From: Pseudomonas sp. FP453
Lineage (GTDB): Bacteria > Pseudomonadota > Gammaproteobacteria > Pseudomonadales > Pseudomonadaceae
Reading direction: 5' to 3'
Assembly (NCBI RefSeq): GCF_030687495.1
Contig: NZ_CP117435.1
Span: 3,786,501-3,850,500 of the forward strand
Length of the DNA stretch: 64,000 nucleotides
The notes below the pieces were generated by a model. That model was not told the DNA's origin and did not search any database. It saw nothing but the letters and a program-made list of their open reading frames with translations. Both the position numbers and the translations under genes were made by a program. Of this stretch, positions 45,519 through 54,422 are shown in pieces; position 1 is the first letter of the stretch; each line of letters starts with the position of its first letter.

Positions 45519-47912
45519 TCATTGACACACCAGCGGCCCGATCAGGGGCACCTGCGCCTGGGTGATGTCCAGGTCGAAGGTGGCCTGACAGCTTTGCCCG
45601 CCACTGAGGGTGACTTGCAGCGTGTTATGCGCCGCGAGGTTCTCCAGGTAGACCAAACCGTCCCAGCCGACCACCGCCAACCCAGCGCTTTGCTCATGCC
45701 GCACCTGACTGCCGAGGGGCAAGTCCTGATGCTGGGCATCCACCAGCGTGATACTGGCCGCCACCACCCGGCGCACCGGAAACTCCAACAGGTAACCACT
45801 GCCCCGACGCACCGCCACCCGTTGTTCAACGTTGGCCACTTGCACGTTGATGGGGAAGTTCAACGGGTCGATTTCATACTTGGCGCGGTAGTAGGCGCTG
45901 CTCCACGGCACCAGCAAGTGCCCATTGCGATCGGTCTCGCCGACCACCTGGTTCTCGTAGCGCACCGGCACCCCGGCAAACCCGCCGGTGCTCACCACCA
46001 CAAAGGCATCGTTGACCTGGTTGGCGACAAAAAACTCCTTGTCCATCCACACCCGCGACCCGGCCGCGTCGGCCCAGCGGGTCTGTGCGTCGCGCGTGCC
46101 ATACACGCCGGCCTGCAACTGCACCGACTGCAAGCGCCAGGTCAGGTCCGCCTGGCGATAGGTCGGGACGTCGCCGCTCGCATAACCCAGGTTGAAACCC
46201 AGCCCACCACCGGCCGGCACGGCGCGGCTGTAATTCACGCGCTGTTGCACCTGCCCGCTGTTGCTGCGCTCACTGCCCAGGCTGAGGCTGCCGTAGGCGT
46301 CGAACGGGATGATCAATTGCCCTTGCACGGCCCAGTTGCTGGCACCGATCTCGCGGTTGGCCGACAGGTAAAAGCTGGTGTTGCGCCACAGCGATTTGCT
46401 CCACGTCAGGTTCAGCAGGCGAGTGCGCGAATCGTCCGTCGCCTGCACATCGAAATAGCCCACGCCGAGGCTGCCAAAGTCATTCAGGTTCAGGCTCAGC
46501 GTCACCTGCTCGCTGCGCTTGCTGAGGCTGGCGTACGGGGTGTCGATCAGGGTCAGGTCGGCGTATTGATCACGGCGCTCGACCCGCTGGTAGGACAGGC
46601 TGTAATGCTGGCTGCTGTATTGATAACCCAGGCTCAGTTGCTGGCCCGACCCGCCGTCGAACTGGCTTTGGCTGACGGCGGTGTTGAGCACGCCGAAGTT
46701 GCCCAGGCGCAGGTTGCCACCCACGCCGCCAAGGGTCAGGTCATTGGACGCTTCGGCATGGCTTTCCACGGTCAATGCATCCGACAGCCCGTAGCGGAAG
46801 GTACCGCTGGCCACGCCGGGGCCGTAGCCGAAGTCGCGCACGGTGTAGTCGCGGCGCAGATTACCGGCCGACAGGGAAAAATCCGCCAGGCCTTTTTGCA
46901 GCAACGAACTGGTGACATAGAACGGCACCGTGGTGGACACCTGCCGCCCGAGGGCGTCGGTGGTGACCACCACCGCTTCGCCGGCACCGTTGATAAACGG
47001 CACGTTGGTCAAGGTGTAAGGCCCCGGCTGCAGGTCGGCGCTGCTGGATTTGTAGCCGTTGATAAACAGGTCGACCGACGACGGCACCGCCGCTTCCCCG
47101 GCGAACTGCGGCAACGGGTAGGTCACCAGGTCCGGGCGCACGCCGAAGTCGCGGGACAGTTGCACCCCGCCCAGGCGCACCGAGCTGCTCCAGGGCAAGG
47201 CCCCGCTGATCACGTCGCCCGCCTCGTAGGTCAACAGGCGCTCATCGTCGGAGAAACGCCAGGTGGTGTCGTAGCGCCGATAGCCGTTGTTGAACGTGCT
47301 GTCCTGGGGCTCGCGGCCGACGGTGGTGCGGTATTGGCCAGTATTGGACAGCGTGCCCCAGGTATCGAACAGGCGCACTTCGTTGAAGATGCCCAGGTAA
47401 GTGCTGCTGTCGTCGGTATCGTTGAGGTAGGCATCGTAGTTGAGCAACGCGCCAAAGCTGGTCAGCGCCTGGGTGCGCGGGTAGTTGTTGCGGTTGCCGA
47501 TAAACTGCTCCGGCAACCAGCTCGCCGGCACGGTCAGCACCAGGCGCTGGGCCTGGCTGTCGTAGTCGCTGTGCAAGCCGGCCAACTTGTCCAGATCGAC
47601 CTCGAGCGGCACTTCGCCCGGCAGTTTCACACCGATTTCCTGCAACACGCTCGCCGGCAGAAACAGCCCACCCGCACGCTGGCTGACGGCAACCACACGG
47701 CCGGTATCCTGCCCGTTGACCACCAGTTCCAGGAACAACTGTGCATCGGCGACAGCCTCCATACTGCTGGGCGGCGGCGGCAACGGCGCAGCCAGGCCCA
47801 GCGGTGCGAACACCAGGACCGACACGCTGCCCACTACCCACACCGATCGCCATAGACAACGAGCCCAAACCTGGCTCACCAAGGCTTTGTGTCCATCAAT
47901 GGACATCTCCAT
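45519..47912 (-). CDS. csuD: Csu-type fimbrial outer-membrane usher
   Basis: The product has 797 residues, intact unlike the usher at 11.9 kb. After a long signal region, the N-terminal domain starts QLFLELVVNGQDTGRVVAVSQR. Barrel and plug regions follow (FINGAGEAVVVTTDALGRQVSTTVPFYVTSSLLQKGLADF, given in part) and C-terminal domains end FDLDITQAQVPLIGPLVCQ. This belongs to the sigma/archaic usher branch found with SCPU pilins. Start ATG 47912; ATG at 47906 is an alternative. It exports pilins received from the chaperone. Confidence 0.88.
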   Translation of the reverse strand: MEMSIDGHKALVSQVWARCLWRSVWVVGSVSVLVFAPLGLAAPLPPPPSSMEAVADAQLFLELVVNGQDTGRVVAVSQRAGGLFLPASVLQEIGVKLPGEVPLEVDLDKLAGLHSDYDSQAQRLVLTVPASWLPEQFIGNRNNYPRTQALTSFGALLNYDAYLNDTDDSSTYLGIFNEVRLFDTWGTLSNTGQYRTTVGREPQDSTFNNGYRRYDTTWRFSDDERLLTYEAGDVISGALPWSSSVRLGGVQLSRDFGVRPDLVTYPLPQFAGEAAVPSSVDLFINGYKSSSADLQPGPYTLTNVPFINGAGEAVVVTTDALGRQVSTTVPFYVTSSLLQKGLADFSLSAGNLRRDYTVRDFGYGPGVASGTFRYGLSDALTVESHAEASNDLTLGGVGGNLRLGNFGVLNTAVSQSQFDGGSGQQLSLGYQYSSQHYSLSYQRVERRDQYADLTLIDTPYASLSKRSEQVTLSLNLNDFGSLGVGYFDVQATDDSRTRLLNLTWSKSLWRNTSFYLSANREIGASNWAVQGQLIIPFDAYGSLSLGSERSNSGQVQQRVNYSRAVPAGGGLGFNLGYASGDVPTYRQADLTWRLQSVQLQAGVYGTRDAQTRWADAAGSRVWMDKEFFVANQVNDAFVVVSTGGFAGVPVRYENQVVGETDRNGHLLVPWSSAYYRAKYEIDPLNFPINVQVANVEQRVAVRRGSGYLLEFPVRRVVAASITLVDAQHQDLPLGSQVRHEQSAGLAVVGWDGLVYLENLAAHNTLQVTLSGGQSCQATFDLDITQAQVPLIGPLVCQ

Positions 47913-47954
47913 CCGTTAAAACCCGGGGCTATTCCCTGCCCTGTCGCGCCTGTT

Positions 47955-48737
47955 CTACCGACCCGGCGCCAGGCTCTCCACTTGGGTGGCGCCGTTGACC
48001 CGCAGTTGTAACGGCTGGTCTGCCGGCAAGCCGTCCGGCACCTGCCAGCGCATGGTTGCCCCGGGCAACACATAGCCCATCAGACCCTCCACCAGCGGGC
48101 GCGCCTGGCCGCCCTGCTTGAAGCTGGCATCCGTCAGGCGCGCATGCACGGCCCCCTGATTGTGCATTTCCACATAGTTGCGGCCGCCGGTCGTGACCTT
48201 CTTCCAGCTCAGATCCGGTTTGCCGGCCGTCTTGGGGTCACGGTCGCGGGTGCCGTCAACCTTGCTCCAAAGGCCCGGGCCATAAGCGAACAACGGCACC
48301 GAATAGCGCATCTGGAAACGCACGGCCGCCGCGGTCTTGCCGTCCGCCGCAGTGACGACGGGCTCGGCAGAGGGGATCTCATCGATGATGATGCGATACG
48401 CCAACTCCTGGCCGGGCGGCACTTCCTTGGTGCGGGTCAAGCGCACCAACTGCTTTTGCCCCGGCGCGATCTTCGCCACCGGCGGGCTGCCGATCACATC
48501 GCGCTGGTTCTGGTATTGCTCGTCGAACCCGCTCTGCGTCCAGGCAAATACGCGGATCTGCAGGTTGGCCGTCTCCGTACCGCGATTTTCCAACCACAAC
48601 GCACTGGCCTGCTGATCGGCCTCCAGTACCGGGTCAATCGGCCAGATCAGCACCGAACTGGCCGCCTGCACCTGCCCCGCCACCCCCAACACACCAAACA
48701 AACCCGCTACCCACCACTGCCGGGAAGCTGCATACAT
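47955..48737 (-). CDS. csuC: Csu-type periplasmic chaperone
   Basis: The product has 260 residues from the ATG at 48737, preceded by AAGGAG; a GTG at 48746 would overlap this site. The signal peptide (MYAASRQWWVAGLFGVLGVAGQVQA) is followed by a PapD-like fold of the archaic branch: SVLIWPIDPVLEADQQASALWLENRG, FDEQYQNQRDVIGSPPVAKIAPGQKQLVRL and YRIIIDEIP. It delivers SCPU pilins to the usher 42 bp downstream. Confidence 0.88.
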   Translation of the reverse strand: MYAASRQWWVAGLFGVLGVAGQVQAASSVLIWPIDPVLEADQQASALWLENRGTETANLQIRVFAWTQSGFDEQYQNQRDVIGSPPVAKIAPGQKQLVRLTRTKEVPPGQELAYRIIIDEIPSAEPVVTAADGKTAAAVRFQMRYSVPLFAYGPGLWSKVDGTRDRDPKTAGKPDLSWKKVTTGGRNYVEMHNQGAVHARLTDASFKQGGQARPLVEGLMGYVLPGATMRWQVPDGLPADQPLQLRVNGATQVESLAPGR

Positions 48738-48763
48738 AGATCCCACTCCTTATGCCATTCGCC

Positions 48764-49258
48764 TTACCACGTCAGCTGCACCTGCAGCGTGTCGCTGTAC
48801 GTCCCCCCAGGCGTATTGCCCGGTAGCTGCACCCGGCCGTAAATCGGCAAGGTGATGTTGTTCGCGTTGGCGTAGGCCACGCTGACGCTCTGGCTGATAC
48901 CCAGGCTCTGGCTCAGCGCCGCATCGCGAAACAGCTGGTACGCCACCTTCGCCGTGCCGCTGTTGAGCTGCATCCGCCGCCCGCCGCTGTTATACAAACC
49001 GCCATCGACCGTCATGCTCAACGCCACCCCTGGCGTGCATTGCAAGACGACCGAGTTGGCCAGCGCCACCGACGCGGTGCTGGTCGCCAGCGCCGAATAG
49101 CTGCCGAACGCCAGGCTGCCGTAATTGCTGCCACCGCTGGCCACCAGGCAGCCCGGGGTGATCGTCGCACTGACCTGGAACGACTGGCTGGTCACGGCCA
49201 ACAGCGACACCGGCATGCCCCAGCCGATGCACAGCGCCACCCATCCCACCCATTTCAT
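48764..49258 (-). CDS. Spore-coat-U-domain pilin, fourth of four
   Basis: The product has 164 residues with a signal peptide and one SCPU domain. It has paired Cys (ITPGCLVASGG and VLQCTPGVALS) and the common ending GNTPGGTYSDTLQVQLTW, whose last strand is the donor/acceptor region. It lies 26 bp upstream of the chaperone start and 5 bp after the previous pilin. Confidence 0.85.
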   Translation of the reverse strand: MKWVGWVALCIGWGMPVSLLAVTSQSFQVSATITPGCLVASGGSNYGSLAFGSYSALATSTASVALANSVVLQCTPGVALSMTVDGGLYNSGGRRMQLNSGTAKVAYQLFRDAALSQSLGISQSVSVAYANANNITLPIYGRVQLPGNTPGGTYSDTLQVQLTW

Positions 49259-49263
49259 GGCCG

Positions 49264-49812
49264 TTAAAACGTCAGGGTCACATTGATCGTGTCGGTATAG
49301 GTGCCGGCTGGCAGCCCCGCCTTGCCGGTGGCTTTACCGTAGATATTCACGGCCTGGGCCACACCGGTGCTGGCGGCGAGGGGGATGACCCCGCCAATGG
49401 CCACCAGGTTCGAATGGCCACTGTCGGTATAGAGGTCGTAGGGCACGTAGTTGGCCACGCCGTCGAACAACGCGCGGGTGCCGCCGGGGGACTTGCCGTC
49501 ATTGGCGCCACCGGCCACGGTCAAGGTCGGCGAGGTGCCCGCCGAACACAGAATCGACAACGCACCGCCGCCGCCGCCCAGCACCTGGCCCGAGGACTCG
49601 GTAAACAAGCTGTTGGACGCGCCGAAGGTCAATGCGCCGAAGCTCATCCCTCCGGTGGCCGCCGCGCCGTTGACCTGGCAGCTGCTGGTCAGCACCAGTG
49701 TTGCGCCAATTGTCCCGGCCACCGTGGCCGCCTGTGACCCCGACACCCACGCCAGCGCCAGTAATGGAAAAACAGCCTTGGATACACGTGCATGCATGAT
49801 ATTCATCCTCAT
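49264..49812 (-). CDS. Spore-coat-U-domain pilin, third of four
   Basis: The product has up to 182 residues with a signal peptide ending SQA, then TIGATLVLTSSCQVNGAAAT, FGASNSLFTESSGQVLGG, LSILCSAGTSPTLTVAGG and terminal GLPAGTYTDTINVTLTF. Its start is ambiguous: an internal ATG at 49797 has the better ribosome-binding site (GAGGA, 8-bp spacing). This subunit resembles the major CsuA/B pilin, with Gly/Ser-rich loops. Confidence 0.85.
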   Translation of the reverse strand: MRMNIMHARVSKAVFPLLALAWVSGSQAATVAGTIGATLVLTSSCQVNGAAATGGMSFGALTFGASNSLFTESSGQVLGGGGGALSILCSAGTSPTLTVAGGANDGKSPGGTRALFDGVANYVPYDLYTDSGHSNLVAIGGVIPLAASTGVAQAVNIYGKATGKAGLPAGTYTDTINVTLTF

Positions 49813-49815
49813 GGT

Positions 49816-50358
49816 TTACCAATCCAGAGTCACCGTCAGGGTGTCTGTATAGATGCCGGCCGGTAGGGCCCTGGTATTCGCCACCACCGAGCCGAATACC
49901 GGAATCGGTACTTGTGTGCCCCGGGTCACGACGAAATTGCGTTGCTGGCCGATGCTGTAGGTACTGCGCCCCAGTGCATCGGCCGATAAACGATAGGGAA
50001 TGGTCTGACGACCGTTGCTCAGGCGCCGGGTGGTGCCATCACCGTTGACGCCGCCGTCGATGGTCACCGTGAAGCTGCTGACCAGCGAGGGGTTGCAGGA
50101 CACCGCCAGCGGCGCCTTCTCGCCATCGGTGACGCCGCTGGTCAGGCGGTTGTCCCAGGTCGGCCCGTGGCTGCCGAAATCCAGCACCGCCGAGCCACCG
50201 TCCGGCGTAACGGGGGTGGTATCAGCGCCTTTGCTCACCTCGCAACTGGCGGTAATCACCAGGCGCGCGTGGATCTGCCCGCTGACCGCCGCCTGCACGT
50301 CATCCGCCAGCAGCAACAAGCCGCCCATCGCCACAAGGGCCAAGCCGCGACTCACCAT
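49816..50358 (-). CDS. Spore-coat-U-domain pilin, second of four
   Basis: The product has 180 residues. The signal peptide (MVSRGLALVAMGGLLLLADDVQA) is followed by GQIHARLVITASCEVSKG, LAVSCNPSLVSSFTVTIDGG and ALPAGIYTDTLTVTLDW. Its start overlaps the end of the preceding pilin gene by 7 bp, so the four pilins are one translational unit. Confidence 0.85.
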   Translation of the reverse strand: MVSRGLALVAMGGLLLLADDVQAAVSGQIHARLVITASCEVSKGADTTPVTPDGGSAVLDFGSHGPTWDNRLTSGVTDGEKAPLAVSCNPSLVSSFTVTIDGGVNGDGTTRRLSNGRQTIPYRLSADALGRSTYSIGQQRNFVVTRGTQVPIPVFGSVVANTRALPAGIYTDTLTVTLDW

Positions 50359-50879
50359 GTGACCGTGACCTTGAGCAGGTCGGAATAACGACCGACGGCG
50401 GGAATATCCTTGAGCGGTTCAATGCGACCGTACAGGGGCAAATCGACGCTGCCAGAATCTGGGACGCGACCGCTGAGCGGCACATCCACCGGCAACGGGA
50501 TACGGCGCGCGGCGTCGGCAAAAATGCGGTAGGGAATGGGTTTGCTCGAAGGGACAGCGGCGCTCAGGTAACGCACTTCGCCGGTGCCGCCATGCAGGCC
50601 GCCGTCAACGCGCATCTGGTAGGGCGTGTCGGGGTTGCACTCCAGGCGCGGCTGGCGTTGGCTGATCAAGGCCGCACTCAAGGGCCCGGCCGGGTCATCC
50701 AGACGCGGGCCGCTGCCAAAATCCAAAACGCCAAGTTGCTCGATGCCCGACTCGCGGGTGATACCCACCAACTGGCAACCCCGCTGCACGTCGATGCGCA
50801 CTTCGACCTGAAGCTGCGCACCATAAGCCGTGTTGCAGAGCATCGCGCTCATGACTGCCAATACTGCTCGTCCCTTCAC
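50352..50879 (-). CDS. Spore-coat-U-domain pilin, first of four
   Basis: The product has 175 residues starting at a GTG (50879). A signal peptide (AVLAVMSAMLCNTAYG) is followed by VEVRIDVQRGCQLVG, PRLECNPDTPYQMRVDGGLH and SDLLKVTVTW. It heads the seven-gene Csu operon. The promoter should lie in 50880-51067, but I could not pick convincing -35/-10 boxes on the minus strand there. Confidence 0.82.
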   Translation of the reverse strand: MKGRAVLAVMSAMLCNTAYGAQLQVEVRIDVQRGCQLVGITRESGIEQLGVLDFGSGPRLDDPAGPLSAALISQRQPRLECNPDTPYQMRVDGGLHGGTGEVRYLSAAVPSSKPIPYRIFADAARRIPLPVDVPLSGRVPDSGSVDLPLYGRIEPLKDIPAVGRYSDLLKVTVTW

Positions 50880-51067
50880 TGCCCCAAATCCTTGTACAGG
50901 GGTGACTGCTGTGTATGAGCCTAGTCAGTCAGGGGGAAACTGCCAGCTCACAGGGCAACGCAGGCGTGTCATGCTTTTTCGAGATAGCGCGAGGGGCCCT
51001 TCTGTATTGGTCAAAACCCGTTGGCCGCCCTAAAGTAGGCGACCACCGGTAGACAGAGTGATTCCCA

Positions 51068-52150
51068 TTGGCCGCGCTTTCACTGATCCGTCGCTTGCTC
51101 GGTAAAAAAACCGCGCCCCACGACGCTTCGCCGATCACCAGGTTTTTTGCGCAAAAAGCCGCGCAACAGGGCTACACCCTCAGCGCCGGGCAAACCCGCG
51201 CCATCAGCGCCCTGGCCCGCGAATCGCGGCACCTGCTGGCACGCCAGCCCACCCGCAGCCTGTACCTGCACGGCCCGGTGGGGCGCGGTAAAAGCTGGTT
51301 GCTGGACGGGTTTTTCCAGGCGCTGCCGATGGCCGAAAAGCAGCGGGTGCACTTCCACGACTTCTTTGCGCGGTTGCACCGGGGCATGTTCAAGCACCGG
51401 GCACAGGACGATGCCCTGGCGGTGACCCTGGATGAGCTGCTGGCCGGTTGCCAGGTGCTGTGTTTCGACGAGTTCCATGTACATGACATCGGCGATGCCA
51501 TGCTTATCAGCCGGCTGTTCAAGGCACTGTTTCAACGCGGCGTGTGGGTGCTGGTCACGTCCAACTACCCGCCCGCCGGCCTGTTGCCCAACCCGCTGTA
51601 CCACCAACGCTTCAAGCCGGTGATCGACCTGATCGCCGCGCGCATGGACGTGCTGGAAGTCAGCTCGCCCGAGGACTTTCGCAGCCTGCCCCAAGCCCAC
51701 AGCACACAGCGCTTCACTGCCGGCCACTACCTGTGGCCGGGCACTGCGAGCCAGCGGGAAGCGTTCGACCTGCCTGCTGCGGATTGCCCTGCGCTGCCCC
51801 TGGCCGTCGGCAACCGCCAGTTACGCTGCCGCAGGCATCAGGGGCGCACCATCGCCTTCACCTTCAACGACCTGTGCGAACAGCTCACGGCGGTGATGGA
51901 CTATCTGCTGTTGTGCCACGACTTCGACCACTGGATCATCGACGGCCTGCCCGCGCTGGCAGATTGCCCGATTGCCGTGCAGCAGCGCTTTATCAACCTG
52001 GTGGACGTGCTCTACGACAGGGACAAGCATCTGATCCTGATCGGCGAGTTGCCCCTTGACCAGGCCTTGCACGGCCAGGCCATCGACCTTGCGCGCACCG
52101 CAAGTCGCCTCGGGCAATTGCAACAGAGCCGCGCGCAACCGCTATCATGA
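51068..52150 (+). CDS. zapE: ZapE/AFG1-family ATPase
   Basis: The product has 360 residues. The ATPase core has Walker A in YLHGPVGRGKSWLLDGFF, Walker B in QVLCFDEFHVHDIGDAML, sensor VLVTSNYPPAGLLPNPLYHQRF and the C-terminal SRNWIIDG-like HDFDHWIIDGLP. In E. coli ZapE associates with the divisome, especially under low oxygen. No ATG fits upstream: the gene appears to start at TTG 51068. A -35/-10 pair TTGGTC-17-TAAAGT lies about 30 bp upstream. The next gene follows after 39 bp. Confidence 0.85.
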   Translation: MAALSLIRRLLGKKTAPHDASPITRFFAQKAAQQGYTLSAGQTRAISALARESRHLLARQPTRSLYLHGPVGRGKSWLLDGFFQALPMAEKQRVHFHDFFARLHRGMFKHRAQDDALAVTLDELLAGCQVLCFDEFHVHDIGDAMLISRLFKALFQRGVWVLVTSNYPPAGLLPNPLYHQRFKPVIDLIAARMDVLEVSSPEDFRSLPQAHSTQRFTAGHYLWPGTASQREAFDLPAADCPALPLAVGNRQLRCRRHQGRTIAFTFNDLCEQLTAVMDYLLLCHDFDHWIIDGLPALADCPIAVQQRFINLVDVLYDRDKHLILIGELPLDQALHGQAIDLARTASRLGQLQQSRAQPLS

Positions 52151-52189
52151 GCGCCATTTACGCCCCTTTGCCCAGAGATCGCGCCGTCC

Positions 52190-53482
52190 ATGCATACCCT
52201 CGCCCAACTCAAGGCCGGCCAATTGGCCGGCATCACGCGCCTGGACCTGTCCTGCGGGCTGACCGAATTCCCCGAGGAAATCTTCGCGCTGGCCGACTCC
52301 CTGGAAATCCTCAACCTCAGCGGTAACGCCCTGAGCCGCCTGCCCGACGACCTGCACCGCCTGCCGCACCTGCGCGTGCTGTTCTGCTCGGACAACGCCT
52401 TCACCGAGCTGCCGGAATGCCTGGGCCAGTGCGCGAAACTGAGCATGGTCGGCTTCAAGGCCAACCGGATCACCCACGTGCCCGCCGCTGCGCTGCCGCC
52501 GCTGTTGCGCTGGCTGATCCTCACCGACAACCAGATCAGTCAGTTGCCCGTTGAACTGGGCGCGCGGCCATTGCTGCAAAAACTGATGCTGGCCGGCAAT
52601 CACCTGACGCAATTGCCGGAAAGCCTGGCCAACTGCCATAACCTCGAACTGCTGCGCATCGCCGCCAACCGCTTCACCCGCCTGCCCGAATGGCTGCTGG
52701 CGCTGCCAAGCCTGACCTGGCTGGCGTATGCGGGGAACCCGGTGGAAATGGCGGTGCAGCTGTCTGCCGATGAAAGCACGCCAGACATTCCCTGGCCCGA
52801 GCTGGAACTGGCTGAAGTCCTTGGAGAAGGTGCCTCGGGGGTGATCCACAAGGCACTGTGGAAGCCCTCCGGGCACTCCGTCGCGGTAAAACTCTACAAA
52901 GGCACCATCACCAGCGACGGCTCGCCGCTGCATGAGATGCAGGCGTGCATCGCCGCCGGGCTGCACCCCAACCTGATCAAGGTGGAAGGCCGCGTCGTCG
53001 GTCACCCCGATGATCAAGCGGCGCTGGTGATGGACCTGATCGCCCCCAGCTACCGCAACCTCGCCGCCCTGCCGAGCCTGGCGTCGTGCACCCGCGACGT
53101 CTACGCGCCGGGCACGGTGTTCAGCCTGGACGTGGCCCTGCGCATGGCGCGAGGCATTGCGTCGGTGGCCGCGCACCTGCACCGCCACGGCATCACCCAT
53201 GGCGACCTGTACGGCCACAACATCCTGTGGAATGAGGCCGGCGATTGCCTGCTCGGGGATTTTGGCGCGGCGTCGTTCCATGCCACGGCGGACACCTTGG
53301 AAACCAGGGCGTTGCAGCGTATTGAAGTGCGTGCGTTTGGGGTGTTGCTGGGGGAGTTGCTGGAGCGGGTTGAGGCGGGGGTGAGTGAGGAACTGGTGGC
53401 ACTGCGCGAGCGTTGCTGTCAGCCGGATGTGCTGGCGCGTCCGGGCTTTGAAGAAATCGAAGCATTGCTCAAATCGGCCTGA
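52190..53482 (+). CDS. Leucine-rich-repeat protein kinase
   Basis: The product has 430 residues. About seven leucine-rich repeats cover residues 15-190 (LEILNLSGNALSRLPDDLHRLPHLRVLFCSDNAF, given in part). A eukaryotic-like kinase domain is at about 205-430: LGEGASGVIHKALW (glycine loop), VAVKLYKG (VAVK lysine), HGDLYGHNILW (catalytic loop with Asp and Asn but Gly instead of the Arg of HRD) and LLGDFGAASF (DFG). Key catalytic residues are kept, so activity is likely. There is no membrane segment or signal peptide. Similar single genes occur in other pseudomonads, role unknown. It ends 17 bp before a REPIN. Confidence 0.88.
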   Translation: MHTLAQLKAGQLAGITRLDLSCGLTEFPEEIFALADSLEILNLSGNALSRLPDDLHRLPHLRVLFCSDNAFTELPECLGQCAKLSMVGFKANRITHVPAAALPPLLRWLILTDNQISQLPVELGARPLLQKLMLAGNHLTQLPESLANCHNLELLRIAANRFTRLPEWLLALPSLTWLAYAGNPVEMAVQLSADESTPDIPWPELELAEVLGEGASGVIHKALWKPSGHSVAVKLYKGTITSDGSPLHEMQACIAAGLHPNLIKVEGRVVGHPDDQAALVMDLIAPSYRNLAALPSLASCTRDVYAPGTVFSLDVALRMARGIASVAAHLHRHGITHGDLYGHNILWNEAGDCLLGDFGAASFHATADTLETRALQRIEVRAFGVLLGELLERVEAGVSEELVALRERCCQPDVLARPGFEEIEALLKSA

Positions 53483-53498
53483 CGAAACCCAATACAAC

Positions 53499-53587
53499 TG
53501 TGGGAGCTGGCTTGCCTGCGATAGCGGTCTATCAGTTGCTGATGTGCAAACTGACCCACCGCTATCGCAGGCAAGCCAGCTCCCACA
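53499..53587. repeat. REPIN between convergent genes
   Basis: TGTGGGAGCTGGCTTGCCTG is mirrored by CAGGCAAGCCAGCTCCCACA, with a GATAGCGG/CCGCTATC extension, between the LRR-kinase and the YebC-family gene. Confidence 0.9.
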
Positions 53588-53615
53588 TTTTGAACGGCAT
53601 TTAGCCTGTTAGAAA

Positions 53616-54323
53616 TCAGCCAGCCAGGCCGACGAACATGTCCTGCACGTCATCGTGGTTGTCCAGGCCTTCCAGGAACGCCTCGACTTCAGCCATCTGC
53701 TCATCGGTCAAACCACTCACCGGGTTCTTCGCGATGTAGCCCAGCTTGGCCGACAGCACGGTGAAACCCTGCTCCGGCAGCGCTTTCTGTACGGCATCCA
53801 GGTCGGTGGTTTCGGTGATGAACAAGGTGGTGCCTGCTTCTTCGCCGTCTTCGAAATCCTGGGCGCCGGCTTCGATGGCGGCCATCTCGGGATCAGCGTC
53901 CGGGGTGTCCGGCGAGGCCTCGATCAGGCCGACGTGGTTGAAGTCCCAGGCCACGGAACCGGAAGCACCCAGTTGGCCCTTGCGGAACGCCACGCGGATT
54001 TCCGCCACGGTGCGGTTGATGTTGTCGGTGACGCACTCGACGATCAACGGCACCTGGTGCGGCGCGAAACCTTCGTAGGTCACGCGGTGGTACTGCACGG
54101 TTTCACCCAAGAGGCCTGCGCCTTTCTTGATGGCGCGGTCCAGGGTTTCCTTGGGCATCGAGGCCTTTTTGGCCTGTTCCACCACCAGTCGCAGGTGGGC
54201 GTTGGTGGCGGTGTCGGCACCGTTGCGGGCGGCGATGGTGATTTCTTTCACCAGCTTGCCGAAGATCTTGCCCTTGGCATTGGATGCCGCTTCTTTATGT
54301 TTGACTTTCCACTGTGCGCCCAT
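53616..54323 (-). CDS. YebC/PmpR-family protein
   Basis: The product has 235 residues, full length. Family motifs: [66 protein letters not shown] and [20 protein letters not shown] (given in parts). YebC proteins act as transcription regulators or help ribosomes at proline stretches. The beginning GAQWKVKHK rather than the usual AGHSKWAN marks it as the YeeN-like paralogue group. It stands alone. Confidence 0.9.
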   Translation of the reverse strand: MGAQWKVKHKEAASNAKGKIFGKLVKEITIAARNGADTATNAHLRLVVEQAKKASMPKETLDRAIKKGAGLLGETVQYHRVTYEGFAPHQVPLIVECVTDNINRTVAEIRVAFRKGQLGASGSVAWDFNHVGLIEASPDTPDADPEMAAIEAGAQDFEDGEEAGTTLFITETTDLDAVQKALPEQGFTVLSAKLGYIAKNPVSGLTDEQMAEVEAFLEGLDNHDDVQDMFVGLAG

Positions 54324-54422
54324 GACTCACTCTCTAATATCCATGGCGCCGAGACGTCTACTGGCCGGCGCTTTGGGGGCAGAGTTTATAGGGCAAAAAC
54401 GCAACGTTCCACCAAAAAACCG

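Noticed and set aside
45246..47855. Plus-strand frame of about 870 codons opposite the Csu tip and usher genes
   Set aside because: Antisense shadow. The minus-strand usher has signal, barrel and C-terminal domain motifs.
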